In this document: positions 60,561 to 64,000 of the stretch, one piece after another
Layout of the letters: each line of letters opens with the position of its first letter
How positions within the stretch are numbered: position 1 is the first letter of the stretch
Source: Candidatus Poribacteria bacterium
Lineage (GTDB): Bacteria > Poribacteria > WGA-4E > GCA-2687025
DNA: 64,000 nt
Reading direction: 5' to 3'
NCBI GenBank assembly: GCA_028818695.1
Contig: JAPPNK010000012.1
Span: 163,476 to 227,475 of the forward strand
The notes under the pieces: generated by a model
Database searches by the model: none
The model's input: the letters and a program-made list of their open reading frames with translations, nothing else
What the model was told of the DNA's origin: nothing
Position numbers and translations under genes: made by a program

Positions 60561-60600
60561 AAAACGCGGCGGAGCCGGACAGCCGGACCCGCCGCGTTTT
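60561..60600 (-). terminator. Strong rho-independent terminator of the sigma54 operon
   Basis: Arms ACGCGGCGG (60564-60572) and CCGCCGCGT (60589-60597) pair perfectly around a 16-base loop, with A4/T4 ends on both sides. On the minus strand it lies 33-72 bases after the stop at 60633 and runs into TTTTTGTTTT. It can work in both directions. Confidence 0.85.
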
Positions 60601-60632
60601 TAAAGGGAAGCCGGCCAGCGCGGCCGGCTTTG

Positions 60633-62507
60633 TCATTGACCAGTATTCCCTATCACAGACTCGACTGTCACGGTGTAGCTCTCCTCGTAAACCGACATGT
60701 CCTTCCAACGGTAAATGCGCGCCTTGATGGTGTATTCTCCGGTCTGCCCTGCGGGGAAGGTGTAGCTCATGGACGCCGTGTCGACGACGCCGTCGCCGTC
60801 GTAAGAACTGATATGGGTGTCCGTCGCCGCGCCAGGCGTTCGGACATACCAGGACACATTGTAGATCGGACCGTCGGCGACAAGATTCGCCTGATGCGTA
60901 GCGCCCGCCTTGGCGGTGTAGGAGCCGTCCGAGGAGGTTAAGCCGGCGATCGTCACGGTGTAGCTCTCCTCGTAAACCGACAGGTCCGAGCGGTAGATGT
61001 ACGCTGTGATGGTGTACTCGCCGGAGGCGTCGGACGGGAATGTGTAACTCAACGACGCATCGGAGGCGGCGCCGTCCCCGTTATCAATCTCCACCTGCGT
61101 CCCGTAGCCCGTGTCGCCAGGAGCCTTCACATACCAGTACACCTGCGAATACGGTCCGTCGGCGACTAGGTTCACCTCATGCGTGCCGCCTGCGCTGGCG
61201 GTGTAGGAGCCGTCCGAGGAGGATAGCCCCGTCGAAGCGTCGTTGCCGCCGCCGCTCTCCTCCTCATCCCCATAGGGGTTCTCCGGCGTGCTGCCGTCGG
61301 TATGCGGATCGTAATGTCTATCTTCTTCATGCCTATTCCTCCAATGCGGGTTGGAACAGTGCCTGAATAGAGTCTTGCATGGATATCTAAAGCCACCGAA
61401 GGCAGTGGTATCAGTGATAAGATAGGTGCAGCTGCGTTCCTTGTGCCATTCGTCATGAAGGCGCGTTGTCTCTGTCTCCTGGGGGCAGTCGTAGATTGGC
61501 TTGCCGCACCCCGGCGCTGTGCCGTTCACGGGGCACATGCCTATTGCATGGGCGTTCGCGTGTTGCACCGGTCGGCCGCAAGCGGGACATTGTACGCATT
61601 GGTGCGGGGACACCTTTCCGGGAGAACCAGGCGAATCGACTATACTTACGACTTTGAAGAAGCCGTTATCAATGCGGGTCTTGTCTTCCGGGTGAGGATC
61701 CCACGCATTTGATCCTGTCGGACTTCTGTAATCCGTTTCGATGCTCCACCCGTACGATTCGCTGTCCGTTTCGCCCCAGGTGATTGAGCCAAAACCGCCT
61801 TCTCCGCCCGCGCCAATGGAAAACTCCGTCTCGATATCTTTTTTCGTGCCGTAAACCACCTTGAGAATTTTGGTGGAATACGAGCCGATAGCATGCAGAA
61901 TCTCTTTCCCTACTTTGATCTCTGCCGCGTAGCCTTTGTGCAAGATCGGAATGCAAGAATTGGGATCCTCAAGGTCGACAGGTTCTGGATTGGCGTACCA
62001 GTCTGCATACTTTTGAATCACATCATGCTTCTCCAAGTGTACCAACAGGTATGCATCCGACCATGTCGTGCCCATGCTTGTTTTTTCCACTGGCTCGACA
62101 GCGGGATTGTCGAATTCGCCAACAGCAAACCCGTCAGAATCGATGTTGCCTTCAAGGGTGCTCATACTCAGTTGCAGCATGCCCAGCCCTTTCGCAAAAG
62201 CCCTGAATCTGTAGGTTTTGAGTTCAGGAGGTTTTTCGATTAGGAGGTCCGGCGCGGGATCGTTATCCGGATCCCAATCCGCATTCACGGAGAACCATGT
62301 TTCACTTTTGATCCAACTGTTATCAGCATCAATTTCCCGCCATCCTGCAAAGTGGACGCCGTTCTCTGGTACGGAGGTCATTTGTTTTCTCCCGACCGTC
62401 ACACCGGGATTCTTTATGTCCGACGGATCCGCATTGATCGGCTCCGCATGCATGAATGCGGCGAAAAGAATGGCCGCGCTGACGAGAATGTGCGTTGTGC
62501 GTTTCAT
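60633..62507 (-). CDS. Secreted modular protein with two Ig-like repeats
   Basis: 624 residues. The signal peptide runs to about AAFMHAEPINA. The N-terminal half (to about 300) is a unique beta-rich domain. A Cys/His-rich zinc-type segment follows (CVQCPACGRPVQH, CPVNGTAPGCGKPIYDC), then a Glu/Gly-rich linker. The end has two near-identical repeats of about 85 residues, each SSDGSYTA(S/K)AG ... LVADGP...WYV ... SYTFP ... EYTI ... SVYEESYTVT. Such repeats are typical of surface adhesin or filament-like proteins. Second gene of the sigma54-type unit, 18 bp after its neighbour; terminator downstream. Confidence 0.65.
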   Translation of the reverse strand: MKRTTHILVSAAILFAAFMHAEPINADPSDIKNPGVTVGRKQMTSVPENGVHFAGWREIDADNSWIKSETWFSVNADWDPDNDPAPDLLIEKPPELKTYRFRAFAKGLGMLQLSMSTLEGNIDSDGFAVGEFDNPAVEPVEKTSMGTTWSDAYLLVHLEKHDVIQKYADWYANPEPVDLEDPNSCIPILHKGYAAEIKVGKEILHAIGSYSTKILKVVYGTKKDIETEFSIGAGGEGGFGSITWGETDSESYGWSIETDYRSPTGSNAWDPHPEDKTRIDNGFFKVVSIVDSPGSPGKVSPHQCVQCPACGRPVQHANAHAIGMCPVNGTAPGCGKPIYDCPQETETTRLHDEWHKERSCTYLITDTTAFGGFRYPCKTLFRHCSNPHWRNRHEEDRHYDPHTDGSTPENPYGDEEESGGGNDASTGLSSSDGSYTASAGGTHEVNLVADGPYSQVYWYVKAPGDTGYGTQVEIDNGDGAASDASLSYTFPSDASGEYTITAYIYRSDLSVYEESYTVTIAGLTSSDGSYTAKAGATHQANLVADGPIYNVSWYVRTPGAATDTHISSYDGDGVVDTASMSYTFPAGQTGEYTIKARIYRWKDMSVYEESYTVTVESVIGNTGQ

Positions 62508-62525
62508 TTGTTCATGGCTCCTTTG

Positions 62526-63524
62526 TTATGGTCTTTCGGCGCGGTTTCGGCTCAATCGAAACTCTGGATTCTCGTAGAAATCGTACAGATGTGCGATGCC
62601 CAGACGCCTATAAAGATTTCGAATGGCCAATGCGACCATTTCCCTCGTTCCTTCGGGACCAGGCGGGAGGGATGGGGACGGAAAGCTGGTAATCTGACTG
62701 CCGTGGGTGACGGGAAGCTCCCCTTGTGCGGAAACCATAAGCGTTTGCATCTCCTGCCGCAGCGAGGCGGCGCGCGAGGAATCGCCGGCGCGGCGCGCTC
62801 GGATCCAGTTCGCTTCGAGGTTCAGGAACCGATCCAACTGCTCTGGAGACGGGCGAAAGCCTGTGCGTTTACCGTAATTCATCACTGTTGGCAAGTTCGC
62901 AAACTGCTGAAACGGTTTTCCCCAGTTGTCTAGTCGGGCTTCGTAGGGCCTCGTGCCGTCTCCGCTCCCTATGGGCGGTTCAAACCCCCAGAAATTTCGA
63001 TACGATTCCCAGGTTCTTGGGTCTCGCCAATCGGTTTCGAAGGGGCCTATCATTTTGCTTCCTCCTATTGCTTGAGTCCAATCAATTGAGAGTGGAGGCC
63101 CCGTGGGGGTTGCGCGCGCTGCTTTCAATGATCTCGAATCAACTTTGCGCGTTGTGGTATCCCAATCAGGATTGATGCGATAGGGGTTGCCCTGCCGCGT
63201 GTAGGCAATCCTTCCGTACCGTTCGTATCCAGGAGGAATCAACTTTGACAGTTCGCCGCTTGCAGGCGCGACAGTCGCTTCGATCGCCGCTGCATCGCGG
63301 CTCGCCCCGTCTTCTACCGCGCCTTCGGTTTCTTCGGTCTTTTCAATTGCGTTGTCTTGCGTCGTTGCCCGCTCCGTTTTGTCGATCTTGACGATGGGCG
63401 ACTGGACGAACGTCTCATCCGCGGCGTTGTCCTTCTCGACGCTGTTGCGGTATGCCAGCCAGAACATGCCCGCGATGATGAACGCGAGACCGACCAGCAT
63501 CCCTCCAATCCCAACTTTTTTCAT
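62526..63524 (-). CDS. Membrane-anchored protein of unknown function, first gene of the sigma54 unit
   Basis: 332 residues. One N-terminal membrane segment (GGMLVGLAFIIAGMFWLAY), an acidic Thr/Glu linker (about 30-95), then a Trp/Pro-rich periplasmic domain without recognised motifs (GYERYGRIAYTRQGNPYRINPDWD, WRDPRTWESYRNFWGFEPPIG). The C-terminus is charged. Lies directly downstream of a -24/-12 promoter and followed by the secreted modular protein, which it may help to anchor or export. Confidence 0.6.
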   Translation of the reverse strand: MKKVGIGGMLVGLAFIIAGMFWLAYRNSVEKDNAADETFVQSPIVKIDKTERATTQDNAIEKTEETEGAVEDGASRDAAAIEATVAPASGELSKLIPPGYERYGRIAYTRQGNPYRINPDWDTTTRKVDSRSLKAARATPTGPPLSIDWTQAIGGSKMIGPFETDWRDPRTWESYRNFWGFEPPIGSGDGTRPYEARLDNWGKPFQQFANLPTVMNYGKRTGFRPSPEQLDRFLNLEANWIRARRAGDSSRAASLRQEMQTLMVSAQGELPVTHGSQITSFPSPSLPPGPEGTREMVALAIRNLYRRLGIAHLYDFYENPEFRLSRNRAERP

Positions 63525-63624
63525 GGTAAAAGCCTTTCGCGCTGTTGTTTGCCTGTCGAATCGTTTCGCATCTTCTCCGTTTCACTATGTTCCGCCGCAC
63601 CATTGCGGCGCGCCTCCCTTAAAG

Positions 63625-63640
63625 CAAATACGGCGCCAAC
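63625..63640 (-). promoter_or_regulatory. Sigma54 (RpoN) promoter
   Basis: On the minus strand TGGCGCCGTATTTGCT (63640-63625): TGG at -24, TTGC at -12, with exactly 10 bases between GG and GC, as the sigma54 consensus demands. It is about 100 bp upstream of the ATG at 63524 and downstream of the paired palindromes. Confidence 0.65.
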
Positions 63641-63692
63641 TTTGAAAACATAGCAACCGTGCGGGTTCTCCCCAAAACCGCCCCAACCAATC

Positions 63693-63750
63693 CCAACATA
63701 TATGTTGGAATATCAGACAAAAATGTTGGACGATACAACATATATGTTGT
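63693..63750. promoter_or_regulatory. Paired 16-bp palindromic activator sites
   Basis: CCAACATATATGTTGG (63693-63708) and ACAACATATATGTTGT (63735-63750) are both perfect palindromes with centres 42 bp apart, about four helical turns. A half site ATGTTGG lies between at 63723. They sit about 70-125 bp upstream of the sigma54 -12 box, the usual place for an enhancer-binding-protein site. Confidence 0.7.
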
Positions 63751-63757
63751 GCCTGAC

Positions 63758-64000
63758 CTACTCTTCGGACGAATATTGGGACGGTTTGATTTTGTATTTT
63801 TTTATTCTGGTCTGCAGCTTTCGTTCCGTGATGCGAAGGCGTTTCGCCGCTTGCGCTTGCACGCCCCCTGTTGCGCGCAGCGCCTGCTCAATCATCATCC
63901 GCTCCAGCCGTTCCACCGCGTCGGTCAGGCTCATCTGCGCGTCGTCCTCTTCGCTCCGGTCTGCCGATTGGGGAGGAGCGGTCTCGCCGCTGCCGCCGTC
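63758..64000 (-). CDS. C-terminal Fis-type HTH of a sigma54 activator (partial)
   Basis: Frame open from the window's right edge to TAG at 63758; 80 residues seen. An acidic linker is followed by MIEQALRATGGVQAQAAKRL and RITERKLQTRIKKYKI, the Fis-type helix-turn-helix that ends NtrC-like enhancer-binding proteins. The AAA+ domain lies outside the window. It stops 8 bp before the palindromes that precede the sigma54 promoter, so it is very likely their regulator. Confidence 0.8.
   Translation of the reverse strand, partial: DGGSGETAPPQSADRSEEDDAQMSLTDAVERLERMMIEQALRATGGVQAQAAKRLRITERKLQTRIKKYKIKPSQYSSEE

Noticed and set aside
62565..62580. CTCTGGATTCTCG similar to the core of the 39252 element
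   Set aside because: Too short, lies inside a coding frame, and lacks palindrome and ends.
1..64000. tRNA-Sec (selC) or other tRNA/rRNA genes
   Set aside because: I looked for T-loop and CCA-end patterns and saw no convincing cloverleaf; a covariance-model scan would settle it.

Overview
The window is bacterial chromosomal DNA, high in G+C and densely coded. It suggests a diderm (lipoprotein signal peptides, a predicted outer-membrane barrel) that respires with a Rieske/cytochrome b complex and makes selenoproteins. The gene mix includes a C25 (gingipain-type) secreted protease ending in a FlgD-like domain, a DUF6785-type membrane protein, a phytanoyl-CoA-dioxygenase-like protein, tandem-fused UvrA, and a secreted protein with repeated DGSYTA...YWYVKAPGD modules. 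This mix resembles candidate phyla such as Poribacteria and relatives. That placement is inference from family recollection, with no marker gene (rRNA) in the window.

Layout. 1-455: end of a HAD phosphatase. 631-6333: a double-length UvrA. 6352-8650: a lower-GC cassette with an EcoRI-family adenine methylase and a DUF262-HNH nuclease, behind a near-consensus promoter and bracketed by inverted copies of a short repeat. 8651-13434 (minus): two MacB/FtsX-type permeases behind two HEAT-repeat lipoproteins. 13519-13654: a 136-bp MITE-like element. 13785-15731: a pentaheme cytochrome c and a predicted barrel protein. 15739-16785 (minus): selD with an in-frame selenocysteine UGA. 16840-17646: a PhyH-like protein. 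17731-22545 (minus): three tandem pairs of a TPR-UPF0175 fusion followed by a DUF3368 PIN protein. 22633-24000 (minus): a DNA methylase fused to an Mrr-like nuclease domain. 24190-32364: the giant C25 protease and the DUF6785 protein. 32359-39163 (minus): lipoprotein, trkA, trkH, selA, selB. 39252-39385: a second copy of the MITE-like element. 39513-48869: one long collinear run of Rieske, cytochrome b, a tiny Cys-rich membrane protein, subunit IV-like cytochrome b, TPR protein, transglutaminase-like protein, metG, tatD. 48883-50997 (minus): VOC protein and cimA. 51253-53068: sat and a rhomboid. 53073-55561: a zinc-ribbon protein, a pseudogene scrap and its intact parent. 55551-60427 (minus): rhaI, coaD and a UvrD helicase with an inserted DEDD exonuclease. 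60561-64000 (minus): a sigma54-type unit, with the activator C-terminus, paired 16-bp palindromes, a -24/-12 promoter, two surface/secreted proteins and a strong terminator.

How the genes connect. selD, selA and selB together imply a working selenocysteine pathway, and selD itself needs it. The stretch 17731-24000 reads as a defence or toxin-antitoxin island: the PIN proteins are translationally abutted to fused antitoxin-like partners and sit downstream of a methylase-nuclease. The most notable items are (i) the triplicated TPR-UPF0175/DUF3368 array, (ii) the selenoprotein SelD with a SECIS-like hairpin, which is missed if translation is called after the UGA, (iii) the repeat-bracketed methylase/DUF262-HNH cassette, and (iv) the sigma54 unit. 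Most recognisable housekeeping-type promoters here have a TTGnnn box exactly 17 bp from a TAnnnT box.
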